Shown: positions 16,576-25,435, counted from the first letter of the stretch. The stretch: 64,000 bases of DNA from Micrococcales bacterium 72-143 (GCA_001898835.1 MKVM01000001.1:800466-864465), one strand, 5' to 3'. Program-made: numbers and translations. Notes: generated by a model from the sequence alone, not told the origin.

Positions 16576-16914
16576 ATGATCCGGCTGCTCTGGACCCTCA
16601 GCGTTCGTACCCGCGCATTCCTGCGCCGCTACATGCCGACCAACATTCTGCTCGACAAGATCCGCACCCGCCGCGGCCTGAAGTGGGGCGCCCCCGCGAT
16701 GCTCATCGCCATCCCCTACCTGCTCGCTGCCGCCGCTTTCGCCGCCGCGGTCGCCGACGGCGGCCCCGGTTGGCTGAACATCCTGGTCGTGCTGTTCCTC
16801 TGGAACGCCGCGAAGTTCGCGTTCATCGGCCCGGTCAGCCTGATCCTGCTTGCCCGGACCCGCCTGCACGAGGCCCGCGCCCGCCGGGCGCAGGCCCGCT
16901 ACGCCGTCGCCTGA
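16576..16914 (+). CDS. Small conjugation-associated membrane protein, function unknown
   Basis: A 112-residue protein with a basic N-terminal 40 residues, two predicted membrane helices ([20 protein letters not shown] and [20 protein letters not shown]) and a basic Arg/Ala-rich tail. Proteins of this shape recur beside relaxases in actinobacterial mobile elements and are sometimes mislabelled sulfate permease. At this size and with two helices, transport is unlikely. An AGGAGAGG site precedes the ATG, partly within the hairpin at 16,535-16,560. Confidence 0.75.
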   Translation: MIRLLWTLSVRTRAFLRRYMPTNILLDKIRTRRGLKWGAPAMLIAIPYLLAAAAFAAAVADGGPGWLNILVVLFLWNAAKFAFIGPVSLILLARTRLHEARARRAQARYAVA

Positions 16915-16960
16915 CGCCATCGCTCTCCGCCTCGGTCAACCGGACAGCCCTCTGCTTAGT

Positions 16961-16977
16961 GGATAACGGTATTATCC
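16961..16977. promoter_or_regulatory. Palindromic operator candidate upstream of the HTH gene
   Basis: Perfect inverted repeat GGATAA-5 nt-TTATCC, 49 bp upstream of the GTG start of the winged-helix gene. It is AT-rich against a GC-rich background, so it may be a promoter/operator through which that regulator controls itself. Confidence 0.5.
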
Positions 16978-17025
16978 CCTTGTGGGCGAGGCGAGACAAC
17001 GAGGCGACTCCGGCAGAATGGTGGG

Positions 17026-17346
17026 GTGCCTGAACACGTTCGCCCCGACCTGCCTCCGGGGGTCGGTGACGCCGTGAGCGCGTTCGGCTACGGGGTCCGG
17101 GTCGCAATCATCGGCTACATCCACGAGCACGGACCCGCCACTCGCGGACAGCTCGCGACCGCCCTGGGCCTGGTGCCCAAGACCGTGCAGTTCCACCTCA
17201 CCGGCTTGACCGCGCTCGGCGTCGTCGTGCCTGACCCAGCTCCCGAGCTCGCCCGCCGCGGACAGCGCACCCGATATAGCATCGACGCCGGGCGGGTGCT
17301 CGATCTGTACGCCGAGCTCGGCAAGCACCTGGGCATCGGCGACTGA
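17026..17346 (+). CDS. ArsR-like winged-helix regulator
   Basis: A 106-residue DNA-binding protein. A winged helix-turn-helix spans residues about 22-85: VAIIGYIHEHGPATRGQLAT and GLVPKTVQFHLTGLTALGVV are the scaffold and recognition helices, and RRGQRTRYSIDAGRV is the wing. No Cys/His metal cluster of the classical ArsR sensors is seen, so it is probably not a metal sensor. It starts at a GTG. It is the last gene before the mercury transposon, which separates it from a terminator-like arm (17,525-17,537). Confidence 0.8.
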   Translation: MPEHVRPDLPPGVGDAVSAFGYGVRVAIIGYIHEHGPATRGQLATALGLVPKTVQFHLTGLTALGVVVPDPAPELARRGQRTRYSIDAGRVLDLYAELGKHLGIGD

Positions 17347-17688
17347 ACCCTCCCGCCCTGACTACGCCGGAGAGCGTCGCGGTTCGCTGCGAGTCAATCG
17401 TGCCGCCGGCCGAGGGCTGCGCTTCTGGCGGCGGCGCTGCGTTTCTACGCGGTCACGCTCCAGGGTTCGAGGCGTTCGGTCGCTGCTCTGATTGCGCGAC
17501 CGTCGACTGACGCCGGACGTGAAAGTGCGGGCACGGTTGGCTCTGTCAGTCTGTTTTGGCCCCGGGGTGACGGCTAGGAGTGGCCCCACTTTCTGACTTG
17601 CCGGGGCGGTTCTGACGGTTTGATCTGGCCCCACCCGAGCGTGTGTTTCGTGTTGCTTCAGGATGAGCGGGCCCGGCAGGGGTCGAAA

Positions 17689-19347
17689 GTGGAATTGTTC
17701 GCGGATATCCGGCGTGCCTCGCGCGTCGACGGGCTATCGGTGCGCGCGTTGGCAGACAGGTTCGGGGTGCACCGTCGCACGGTGCGGCAGGCGCTGGCGT
17801 CGCCGGTTCCGCCGCAGCGGAAGACTCCGACGCGGATGTCGCCTCGGCTGGGGCCGTACAAGGCGGTGATCGACGCGATGCTCACGCAGGATCTGGACGC
17901 TCCTCGCAAGCAGCGGCACACGGCGACAAGGGTTCTCGCGCGGCTGGTCGACGAGCACGAAGCGACGGGACTGTCCTACTCGACGGTCCGCGACTACGTG
18001 CGCGTACGTCGTGCTCAGATCGACGCCGCCGCCGGGCGCCGCGTCGAGGTGTTCGTCCCGCAGGAGCACGCACCTGGTGAGGAAGCCGAAGTCGATTTCG
18101 GCGAGGTCTGGGTGATCCTGGCCGGGGTGAAGACGAAGTGCCACATGTTCACGTTCCGGCTCTCGCACTCGGGGAAGGCGGTGCACCGGGTGTACTCGAC
18201 GCAATCGCAGGAAGCGTTCCTCGAGGGACACATCGACGCGTTCGACGAGATCGGTGGGATCCCGACCCTGCACATCCGATATGACAACCTCACGGCCGCG
18301 GTGCAGACGGTGCTGTACGGGAAGGGCCGTAGTCGGATAGAGAACGACCGGTGGGTGCTGTTCCGCTCGCATTACGGGTTCGACTCGTTCTACTGCCAGC
18401 CCGGGATCGATGGCGCCCATGAGAAGGGCGGCGTCGAAGGCGAAGTCGGTCGGTTTCGTCGCACCTGGCTTTCTCCGATGCCGGTCATCGACTCGCTCGC
18501 CGAGTTGAACGAGCAGATCCGCCGGTGGGACGCGCGCGACAACGAGCGGCGTATCAACACCCGGATCCGCACTGTCGGGCAAGACTTCACCGACGAACAA
18601 GCACGCCTTGCGTCATTGCCAGGCGAGCTGTTCGACCCTGGCCTGGTGCTCTACCCGCGGGTAGACCGTTCGAGCCTGATCACCGTGCGGATGGCGAGGT
18701 ACTCCGTGCCCGCCCGTCTGATCGGGCGAAAGGTGCGCGTCTCGTTGCGGGCGTCTGAACTTGTGGTGTTCGATGGCCACGCCGAGGTCGCTCGGCACGA
18801 GCGGGTCGTGGCCCGCGGCGGCGAATCGATCAACCTCGACCACTACCTCGAGGTCCTCAGACGCAAGCCCGGCGCGTTGCCCGGATCCACCGCGCTGGCC
18901 CGTGCACGCGAAGCCGGCGTGTTCACGACAACGCATGACGCGTTCTGGCAGCAAGCGCGGAAGGTCGACGGCGACAGCGCCGGCACAAGGGCGCTGATCG
19001 ACGTGCTCCTGCTCCACAGGACCATGCGAACCGTTGACGTGATCGCAGGGATCCGTGCCGCGCTCACGGTCGGGGCGGTGTCTGCCGACGTCGTCGCGGT
19101 CGAAGCCCGCCTGCACGCGGCCGGGCCCGAGTCAGACCGTCATCGCGTTGAACAACCGCGACGTGATGTGCAGCGAGTTTTCAGCCTCACCCAGCGTCGC
19201 CTCGCGGATCCGGCCGCGGTGATCGCCGGACTCCCAGCCGACCGGCGGCCGCTGCCATCCGTCGCCCACTACGACGAACTCCTCAGCCGACGTCCCGAAC
19301 CGGAACCGCCGGTCACCGATAAGAGAGAAGGAATCACCGGAACATGA
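17689..19347 (+). CDS. istA: IS21-family transposase IstA
   Basis: The DDE transposase of the element; it binds the terminal repeats and performs strand transfer with IstB. From the GTG at 17,689 it has 552 residues; earlier in-frame GTG/ATG starts (back to 17,620) exist inside the terminal-repeat zone. N-terminal HTH: LSVRALADRFGVHRRTVRQAL. Catalytic acidic residues lie in EAEVDFGEVW, HIRYDNLTAA and HEKGGVEGEVG. The C-terminal Mu-type beta-barrel is intact. The stop overlaps the istB start (ATGA). The copy appears functional. Confidence 0.95.
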   Translation: MELFADIRRASRVDGLSVRALADRFGVHRRTVRQALASPVPPQRKTPTRMSPRLGPYKAVIDAMLTQDLDAPRKQRHTATRVLARLVDEHEATGLSYSTVRDYVRVRRAQIDAAAGRRVEVFVPQEHAPGEEAEVDFGEVWVILAGVKTKCHMFTFRLSHSGKAVHRVYSTQSQEAFLEGHIDAFDEIGGIPTLHIRYDNLTAAVQTVLYGKGRSRIENDRWVLFRSHYGFDSFYCQPGIDGAHEKGGVEGEVGRFRRTWLSPMPVIDSLAELNEQIRRWDARDNERRINTRIRTVGQDFTDEQARLASLPGELFDPGLVLYPRVDRSSLITVRMARYSVPARLIGRKVRVSLRASELVVFDGHAEVARHERVVARGGESINLDHYLEVLRRKPGALPGSTALARAREAGVFTTTHDAFWQQARKVDGDSAGTRALIDVLLLHRTMRTVDVIAGIRAALTVGAVSADVVAVEARLHAAGPESDRHRVEQPRRDVQRVFSLTQRRLADPAAVIAGLPADRRPLPSVAHYDELLSRRPEPEPPVTDKREGITGT

Positions 19348-20144
19348 CCACTCCCACCAACGTCACCACGACCCTGCGTCGACAGCGCGGGCTGACCGAA
19401 GAAGCCGCCGCGGCCGCCGTTGACCAAGCCTGCCGCAGGCTCCGCCTACCCACCATGCGGGCCGTGATGCACGAAGCGATCACGGCCGCGGAACGCGAGC
19501 AGCTGACCTACCAAGGCTTCCTCGCCGAACTCCTCCTCGCCGAGTGCGACGACCGGGACCGAAGGTCCGTGGTCCGCCGCGTGTCCGCAGCCGGGTTCCC
19601 GAGGAACAAATGGCTCGGCGACTTCGACTACGACGCGAATCCGAACATCAACCCGGCGACGATCCATACCCTCGCGAACGGGGACTGGATCCGCCGCGGC
19701 GACCCGCTCTGCTTGATCGGGGACTCCGGCACCGGGAAGTCGCACCTGCTCATCGGCCTGGGCACCGCCGCAGCTGAGAAAGGCTTCCGCGTCCGATACA
19801 CCCTCGCCACGAAGCTCGTGAACGAGCTCGTCGAAGCCGCCGACGAGAAACAGCTCACCCGTACCATCAACCGGTACGGCCGCGTCGACCTGCTCCTGAT
19901 CGACGAGCTCGGCTACATGGAACTCGACCGGCGCGGCGCGGAACTCCTGTTCCAGGTCCTCACCGAGCGCGAAGAGAAGAACTCCGTCGCGATTGCATCC
20001 AACGAGTCATTCAGCGCTTGGACGAAGACCTTCACCGACCCGCGCCTGTGCGCGGCGATCGTGGACCGGCTCACGTTCAACGGCACCATCATCGAAACCG
20101 GCACCACCTCCTATCGCCTCAACCACACCCGTCAGCGGCAGTAG
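19344..20144 (+). CDS. istB: IS21-family helper ATPase IstB
   Basis: A 266-residue AAA+ ATPase related to DnaC/DnaA that selects target DNA and stimulates IstA. Walker A is GDSGTGKSHLL (about residue 125), Walker B is LLLIDELGYM (about 185), and the sensor region is VAIASNESF. The length is typical. It is translationally coupled to istA. Its stop lies only 15 bp from the stop of the convergent merR, so no IS terminus separates the transposition genes from the mercury genes. Confidence 0.95.
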   Translation: MTTPTNVTTTLRRQRGLTEEAAAAAVDQACRRLRLPTMRAVMHEAITAAEREQLTYQGFLAELLLAECDDRDRRSVVRRVSAAGFPRNKWLGDFDYDANPNINPATIHTLANGDWIRRGDPLCLIGDSGTGKSHLLIGLGTAAAEKGFRVRYTLATKLVNELVEAADEKQLTRTINRYGRVDLLLIDELGYMELDRRGAELLFQVLTEREEKNSVAIASNESFSAWTKTFTDPRLCAAIVDRLTFNGTIIETGTTSYRLNHTRQRQ

Positions 20145-20159
20145 CGATCCGAAAGCCAT

Positions 20160-20549
20160 TCAGAGGTAGCGGCAGATGGACTCCGGTGTGCAGGCTTCGG
20201 ACGCCGTAGCGGCCGCGTGCGCTCGAAGCTCGGCAATGCTCCCTCGCAGGGCGTGCAGCTGCTCGAGCTGCTCGTCGATCTCCACGAGTCGGCGGTCAAG
20301 GAGGTCCCGCACATGCGCGCACGGCGAACGGCCCGCGTCGCGAACATCGAGGATCTCCGCGGCCTGCGCAAGGGTGAGGCCCGCCGCGCGGGCCCGGCCG
20401 ATGAACGCGAGCCGTTGCACCGTCTCGTCGCCATAGCTGCGGTACCCGGCCGGTGTGCGCTCCGGCGGCGGCAGCAGTCCGCGCTCCTCGTAGTACCGCA
20501 GCGTCGACGGCCTCGTCCTCGCCTTCTCCGCGAGCTCTCCGATCCGCAT
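20160..20549 (-). CDS. merR: MerR-family mercury-responsive regulator
   Basis: A 129-residue regulator: winged helix MRIGELAEKARTRPSTLRYY with ERGLLPPPERTPAGYRSYG, then a long dimerisation helix. Three Cys occupy positions expected of a Hg(II) sensor: SPCAHVRDLL before the helix and CTPESIC at the C-terminus. Divergent from merA across a perfect 24-bp dyad, it should repress and, with Hg(II), activate by untwisting the promoter. The start chosen at 20,549 is the ATG of the canonical N-terminus; the longer open frame upstream reads through the operator and is not real. Confidence 0.9.
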   Translation of the reverse strand: MRIGELAEKARTRPSTLRYYEERGLLPPPERTPAGYRSYGDETVQRLAFIGRARAAGLTLAQAAEILDVRDAGRSPCAHVRDLLDRRLVEIDEQLEQLHALRGSIAELRAHAAATASEACTPESICRYL

Positions 20550-20573
20550 TGTGACACCTCCACCAACGGGCTT

Positions 20574-20597
20574 GACCTTCAAGCATGCTTGAAGGTC
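20574..20597. promoter_or_regulatory. mer operator-promoter
   Basis: Perfect 24-bp palindrome: GACCTTCAAGCA and its reverse complement. A -35-like TTGACC (20,572-20,577) enters the dyad and a weak -10-like CATTCT starts at 20,598, giving the over-long 19-20 bp spacer typical of MerR-activated promoters. It lies between the divergent merR and merA starts. Confidence 0.85.
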
Positions 20598-20649
20598 CAT
20601 TCTGACGGATGTGACCGCGCAAGCGGCCCGGTTCACCCGAGGAGGCATC

Positions 20650-22026
20650 ATGACGCAGCACAGCGAGTTCGATCTTGCGGTGATCGGCACGGGCGGGGCG
20701 GCGATGTCCGCCGCGATCCACGCCCGACTCGAAGGGGCCAGCGTGGTCGCCATCGAACGCGGCACCCTCGGCGGTACCTGCGTGAACGTCGGCTGTGTGC
20801 CCTCGAAGACGCTCCTCGCCGCCGCGCACACCCGCCACGCCGCCCTCGCGAACCCGTTCCCCGGCGCCCCCACGTCCGCCGGCACTGTCGACCTCGGCGC
20901 CCTCGTGCGGCAGAAGGATGACCTCGTCGGCATGCTCCGCCAGACCAAGTACGCCGACATCGCCGCCGCCTACGGGTTCGACATCCTCCCCGGCGCCGCC
21001 ACATTCACCGACCCGGCAACCCTCCTCATCGACGAACGACCGGTTCGTGCCAGGTCGTATCTCGTCGCCATCGGCGCCGAACCGCACGTCCCGGCCATCC
21101 CCGGGCTTGAGCACGTCGACTACCTCACCTCGACCACGGCAATGGAACTCACCGAGTTGCCCGCCTCGCTCGTAGTGATCGGCGGCGGCTTCGTCGGCCT
21201 CGAACAAGCCCAGCTCTTCGCCCGCCTCGGCGTGGCCGTCACCATCATTGGCCGGCTCGCCCCGCACGCCGAGCCCGAACTCTCCTCCGAACTCCGCAAG
21301 GCCTTCCTCTCCGAGGGAATCACCGTCGTAGGCGACCGCGCCGCCACGATCATCCAGGACGACGGCGTGGTGCGGGTGCGCACCCGCACCGGCAAGGCGG
21401 TCACCGGAGAACGCGTCCTCATCGCCACCGGACGCACACCACGCGCCAACGGGCTCGACCTCGCCGCGGCGGGCGTCGCGACCGACGACCGCGGCTTCAT
21501 CATCGTCGACGAGCAGCAGCGGACCACGAACCCGGTCGTGTTCGCCGCCGGCGACGTCACCGACGTGCCCCAGTACGTGTACGTCGCCGCGATGGCCGGG
21601 AAGATCGCAGCCCGCAACGCCCTCGGCCACCACGAACAGGTCGACTACACCGGGCTGCCCTCCGTCCTGTTCACCGCGCCGCAGCTCGGCTCCGCCGGCA
21701 TCACCGAAGCCGAAGCCATCGCCGCCGGATACCGGTGCGCCTGCCGATACCTGAGGCTGTCCGATGTGCCCCGAGCCATCACGAACCACAACACCCGCGG
21801 CGGCATCAAGATCGTCGCCGACGCGGACACCGGCAAAGTCCTCGGCGTCCATGCCCTCGCCGAAACCGCCGGCGAGATGATGCTCGCCGCGACCTACGCC
21901 ATTAAAGCCGGATTCACCGTCACCCAACTCGCCGACACGTGGGCCCCGTACCTCACCATGGCCGAAGGCATCCGCCTCACCGCGAACCTCTTCCGCAACG
22001 AACTCCCCACCTCCTGCTGCGCCTGA
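20650..22026 (+). CDS. merA: Mercuric reductase
   Basis: FAD/NADPH enzyme reducing Hg(II) to volatile Hg(0) in the cytosol. 458 residues from the ATG at 20,650 (GAGGAGG site 6 nt upstream; an earlier start at 20,611 lacks one). FAD-binding VIGTGGAAMSAAI, redox-active GGTCVNVGCVPSK (residues about 38-50), NAD-binding VIGGGFVGLEQAQLF, and the diagnostic C-terminal vicinal pair LPTSCCA (Cys 456-457), which separates MerA from other disulfide reductases. It lacks the N-terminal NmerA metal-binding domain. No merT, merP or merB is present, so Hg(II) must enter by another route. Confidence 0.95.
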   Translation: MTQHSEFDLAVIGTGGAAMSAAIHARLEGASVVAIERGTLGGTCVNVGCVPSKTLLAAAHTRHAALANPFPGAPTSAGTVDLGALVRQKDDLVGMLRQTKYADIAAAYGFDILPGAATFTDPATLLIDERPVRARSYLVAIGAEPHVPAIPGLEHVDYLTSTTAMELTELPASLVVIGGGFVGLEQAQLFARLGVAVTIIGRLAPHAEPELSSELRKAFLSEGITVVGDRAATIIQDDGVVRVRTRTGKAVTGERVLIATGRTPRANGLDLAAAGVATDDRGFIIVDEQQRTTNPVVFAAGDVTDVPQYVYVAAMAGKIAARNALGHHEQVDYTGLPSVLFTAPQLGSAGITEAEAIAAGYRCACRYLRLSDVPRAITNHNTRGGIKIVADADTGKVLGVHALAETAGEMMLAATYAIKAGFTVTQLADTWAPYLTMAEGIRLTANLFRNELPTSCCA

Positions 22027-22113
22027 CAGCAGACAGCGCCCCACATCGAACCGACGCCTCGACGGGGCCACTTCAAAACGTCACCCCGGGGCCAGATCAG
22101 GTTGACAAAGTCA

Positions 22114-22130
22114 CACGGTCATCGACCGTG
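22114..22130. terminator. Hairpin downstream of the surface-protein gene
   Basis: Perfect 7-bp stem CACGGTC-3 nt-GACCGTG beginning 20 bp past the stop of the minus-strand surface-protein gene. It overlaps the right arm (22,125-22,137) of a larger hairpin whose left arm is now on the far side of the mercury transposon. Probable terminator; there is no strong T-tract. Confidence 0.5.
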
Positions 22131-22149
22131 CCCGCACCTGTGTCCGCGA

Positions 22150-25100
22150 TCAGCGCTGCTCGTCGAACAGTGCCAGGAAGTCCTCGTCCTCCTCTCGCAC
22201 GTAGCCGTTGCGCTCGCGGTAGATCGCCAGGCGGCGGCCGAACCACAGCGTGAGCACGCCGGCCAGGGCGAAGATGCCGCCGGCGATCCCGAACGGGAGC
22301 ATCCAGTCCCCGGCGCCGGTCAGCGCCAGCGACGGCGGCAGGTCCGGCGTCTCGGGCGTCTCCGGAACGGGGATCACGGCCGTGGTCTCGTCGGGCGCCC
22401 CGCATAGGCCGCGGTGGATCTCAGTGCCGTTCTCATCGAACAGCGTCTCGATCCAGTAGTAGGTGCCGACCTGCTCGAAGACGACTTCCTCGGAGGCGTA
22501 CTCGCCGGGGCCGTCCAACGGCATCGGCTCAGTGCGGAACGCGAGTTCGTCGGCTGTGCAGCTCACGGTCTCCTCGTCCTGCCGGTACGCCTCGAAGACG
22601 AGCGTTGTGCCGTCCGGGACGCTGCCGCTGACGCGGGCGAGGTCGTGCGCGGGCTCGCCGAGCGTGACCTCGGCGACGGCCTGCGTCGTGACCGTCAGCT
22701 GCTCGGGCTGCTCGGTGACCACGGTGGTTTCGCCGGGGGCGCCGCAGGTGCCCTCCACGAGGATCGTCGCGTCGGCGTCATAGAGCGTCTCGATCCAGTA
22801 GACGTTGCCCGCCTGGTCCGCCGTGGTCTCGCCCGAGGCGTAGACGCCCGGCTGGGTGACCGGGATCGACTCGCTCTCGTAGAGCACGGTCGCACAGTTT
22901 GGCTCCGCGTCGACCGGCTCGGGGCCGTAGGCGCGGAACTGGAGGTACGCCCCCTCGGGGATCGTGCCCTGCACCAGGGCCGTGTCCGCGAACGGCTCGC
23001 CCACGAGTACGGCCGGCGTCGCCTGCGTGATGACCGTGACCGGCAGCTCGACCTCCGGCGTCGGCGGCACGAAGAACCGCTCCAGCACGTCGGCGGGTGA
23101 CGAGCGGTAGGGCTGCACCCGGTCGTCACCGGCGAAGGTCGTGACGAGGACGTAGAAGCCGGGCTCGGTCGGAGTGATCCGGTCGGCATCGGTGTAGCCG
23201 AGCCGGTACACGCCGTTCCGCGCCGGGGTCGTGATCGAGGTCAGTACGGGCGCGTCGGACAGGGCGAGGTCGTCCGTGAGCACGTCGTCCGTCGCGAATG
23301 GCCCGTATACGGTGTGGATCACCTCGTCGTTGTCGGCCTGCCAGTAGCCGTCGCCCTCGAACTGCCCGTGGTTGGCCGGGAAGCCCGTGACCGTCACCGT
23401 GTCGAACGCCCTGCCGCCGGAGTGGACGTTGTACTCGCGCATCAGCGAGGTCGTCGTGATCGGCCAACGCACCGAGGTCGTCTCGACCGTGATGCCGTAG
23501 TCGTCGGTCCAGTCCGCGGCGAGATAGTCGCGCACCCATTCCGGCTGGGTCGCCTTGTGCGCCCGCCACACCCAGGTCACGAAGCCGCCCTGCGGCGCCA
23601 CGACCTCCGGCGAGGTGTAGACGCCAGGGCCGTCCGCGGTCATTGTCACCGTGCCCAGCGGCACCGCCCCGGCGTCCGCCAGGCTCGCCTGCGCTGGCGG
23701 CAGCGTGCCCGGCACCTGATAGGCGGTGCCCTCGAACACAATCGGGATGTAGGCGCCGTCGCGCTTGAGCCACGCGCCGTTCGCGCTGGAAACCGTGATC
23801 GTGTCGGTCAGCGCGTCGCCGGGCACCGCGAGGTGCTGATCCGCCTCTGAGACGGCAACCGGTTGGAACGGCACGACGCTACTCTCCGGCACCTGCCCGA
23901 AACGGTCGGCGAACGAGTCGGTCAGATACCGGCCGTTGGCGCCCTGGGCCGCCTTGTCGATCGTCCAGACCCACGAGTAGAAGCCCGACTCCGCCGCGGT
24001 GACCGTGCCGGGCGAGGTGTACGAGCCCGCGCCGGTCAGCGTGACCGTCTCCTGCCCGGCCACCGGAGCGCCGGCCGGTGCCGCCTCCGCCTCGGCGGGC
24101 TGCTCATCGAACGGGCCGAACAGCGTGCCCGTCGCGGTGATCGGGACCGGCACGCCGTCGATCCTGATCCACGTCCCCTTCGTCAGCGTCACGGAGAGCT
24201 GATCGGTGAACGTGTCGCCCTCGGAGACGTAGCGGGAGGACACCTGCGTGGCGATCTGCGGCTGGAAGTCCAGGTCGATCATCGGCGTCTGCGCCTGAGC
24301 AGACAGCCCCGTCGAGGAACCGGCGACGGCCGCGATGAGGCGCTGCGCCCCCGGCGTCGTGTAGAGGTCGACCTGCGCGCCGTACCCAGCTGCGGCGACG
24401 CTCATGCTCGCCTCGATCCGATAGGACGGCACCCCGTCGGCCGGGATGCCCGTAATGCCGTACTGCCCAGCGCCGAGCGTGCGCGACGTGGAACCGTCCG
24501 CGAACACCGCGCCCGTCAGCGCCGCCCCACCCTGAAGCGACGCCGGGTGAGCGGTGACCGTCACCGTGCCGGCGTACTGATCCGACATGGCGATGCTCAC
24601 CGACAGCGACGGATCGGTGACCGCGTTGATGGCGGCCTCCTGCCGCATGACAGCGAGGTTCGCCAGGATCGTGCCGCGCACGCCGACGGGCGCGCGGGCG
24701 ACGTAGTAGTCGTCGCCAGACATCCCGTGGCTGTTGTAGACGCCGGCATCGGCGACCGACCACACATACAGCGCGACCGCCGCCGTGAGGTTGGGATCGC
24801 CCGACTGGCCCCACCTGTCCAGCACGTAGTTCAGCTCGGCAAGCTGCTGGCGGGATAGCGAGTCCAGGGAGGTCACCGTCTGCGGCCCCAACGTGGGATC
24901 GAACGGGGAGTTCGCGCCGAGGTCGATGCAGTACCCCTGCCTGCCGTCGACGTCCGTGTTGTACGCCCCCAGGAAACCCGAGTCACCGTAGTAGCCGGTC
25001 CCCAGGCTGCCCGCGTGCGCCGGCGCCGCACCGAGCACGACCGTGCCCGCCAGCACGAACAGCACGACGAGGACGGCAGAGAGACGACGGATCACCGCGC

Positions 25101-25152
25101 CGGGCGGATGCACCCCTCGGGGCTCGGGTGGGGATGCGATCGACATTGACAT
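22150..25152 (-). CDS. Large secreted surface protein with LALTG sorting motif
   Basis: 1000 residues from the ATG at 25,152 (AGGAGGAC site). It has a signal peptide (helix VLVVLFVLAGTVVLGAAP, likely cut after AHA). The N-terminal domain has GYCIDLG, resembling the reactive Cys of thioester adhesin domains, but the partner Gln of a TQxAxW motif is not evident (AVALYVWSV instead). At least four repeated beta-sandwich modules of about 100-150 residues follow, with recurring GVYTSPE/GEYASEE and YYWIETL segments. The C-terminus has LALTG, a sortase-type variant, then a membrane helix and an unusually long acidic tail. On a conjugative element it may mediate cell contact or mating-pair adhesion (inference). 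Confidence 0.8.
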   Translation of the reverse strand: MSMSIASPPEPRGVHPPGAVIRRLSAVLVVLFVLAGTVVLGAAPAHAGSLGTGYYGDSGFLGAYNTDVDGRQGYCIDLGANSPFDPTLGPQTVTSLDSLSRQQLAELNYVLDRWGQSGDPNLTAAVALYVWSVADAGVYNSHGMSGDDYYVARAPVGVRGTILANLAVMRQEAAINAVTDPSLSVSIAMSDQYAGTVTVTAHPASLQGGAALTGAVFADGSTSRTLGAGQYGITGIPADGVPSYRIEASMSVAAAGYGAQVDLYTTPGAQRLIAAVAGSSTGLSAQAQTPMIDLDFQPQIATQVSSRYVSEGDTFTDQLSVTLTKGTWIRIDGVPVPITATGTLFGPFDEQPAEAEAAPAGAPVAGQETVTLTGAGSYTSPGTVTAAESGFYSWVWTIDKAAQGANGRYLTDSFADRFGQVPESSVVPFQPVAVSEADQHLAVPGDALTDTITVSSANGAWLKRDGAYIPIVFEGTAYQVPGTLPPAQASLADAGAVPLGTVTMTADGPGVYTSPEVVAPQGGFVTWVWRAHKATQPEWVRDYLAADWTDDYGITVETTSVRWPITTTSLMREYNVHSGGRAFDTVTVTGFPANHGQFEGDGYWQADNDEVIHTVYGPFATDDVLTDDLALSDAPVLTSITTPARNGVYRLGYTDADRITPTEPGFYVLVTTFAGDDRVQPYRSSPADVLERFFVPPTPEVELPVTVITQATPAVLVGEPFADTALVQGTIPEGAYLQFRAYGPEPVDAEPNCATVLYESESIPVTQPGVYASGETTADQAGNVYWIETLYDADATILVEGTCGAPGETTVVTEQPEQLTVTTQAVAEVTLGEPAHDLARVSGSVPDGTTLVFEAYRQDEETVSCTADELAFRTEPMPLDGPGEYASEEVVFEQVGTYYWIETLFDENGTEIHRGLCGAPDETTAVIPVPETPETPDLPPSLALTGAGDWMLPFGIAGGIFALAGVLTLWFGRRLAIYRERNGYVREEDEDFLALFDEQR

Positions 25153-25296
25153 GGGCCGTCCTCCTGACTCTGCAAAGGACGGGGGGAAGCGACCGTCCTC
25201 AGAGCAGGTGCGCGGATCGGCCCACGCGACGTCGCGCAGCCGCTGCCGAGTTCCGGCCTCTGCGAACGAACTGACTGTTGCTCGGAGCGCCCGCAA

Positions 25297-25340
25297 CTAC
25301 CTGGGTCAGAGATTCCATGTGGTATTCGCTGCGATCCCAC
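25297..25340. repeat. Direct repeat A (attachment-site candidate)
   Basis: Contains the shared core GTCAGAGAT-TC-CATGTGGTATT, preceded by CTACCTGG and followed by CGCTGCGATCCCAC. The copies at 26,555 and 34,086 match the core; the right-hand part matches only copy B, and A and B stay weakly similar for about 80 bp. It separates the surface-protein gene from the first cassette. The rest of 25,153-25,435 holds no gene that I can see. Confidence 0.8.
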
Positions 25341-25435
25341 CTACAATTGCTCGCCTGGACTGCGGCCTGACCAGGGCTATAACGGTCGGGGCCGCGCACA
25401 CCTCACTTCATGCGTTCAGCCGAGTACGGTCGGCA

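Larger units (their letters stand above)
17544..22107. mobile_element. IS21-family transposon carrying merR-merA (4,564 bp)
   Basis: Both ends begin TGTCA and align over about 45 bp as inverted repeats. A 15-bp perfect block (TGGCCCCGGGGTGAC) sits exactly 13 bp in from each end (17,557-17,571; 22,080-22,094), and a second block (AGTGGCCCC) sits exactly 35 bp in (17,579-17,587; 22,064-22,072). Ends starting TG with several internal repeats are typical of IS21. Inside are istA-istB and, between istB and the right end, a divergent merR-merA pair. No internal copy of the right terminus lies between istB and merR, so mer is a passenger of the same unit. I see no target-site duplication (left flank GGCTC, right flank AAGTC). 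Confidence 0.88.

Noticed and set aside
20160-20960. Longer merR starting inside merA
   Set aside because: It would read through the mer operator and the start of merA. The canonical MerR N-terminus begins at 20,549.
17544-22107. Target-site duplication of the mercury transposon
   Set aside because: The 4-8 bp next to the two ends (GGCTC on the left, AAGTC on the right) do not match, so no duplication is claimed.
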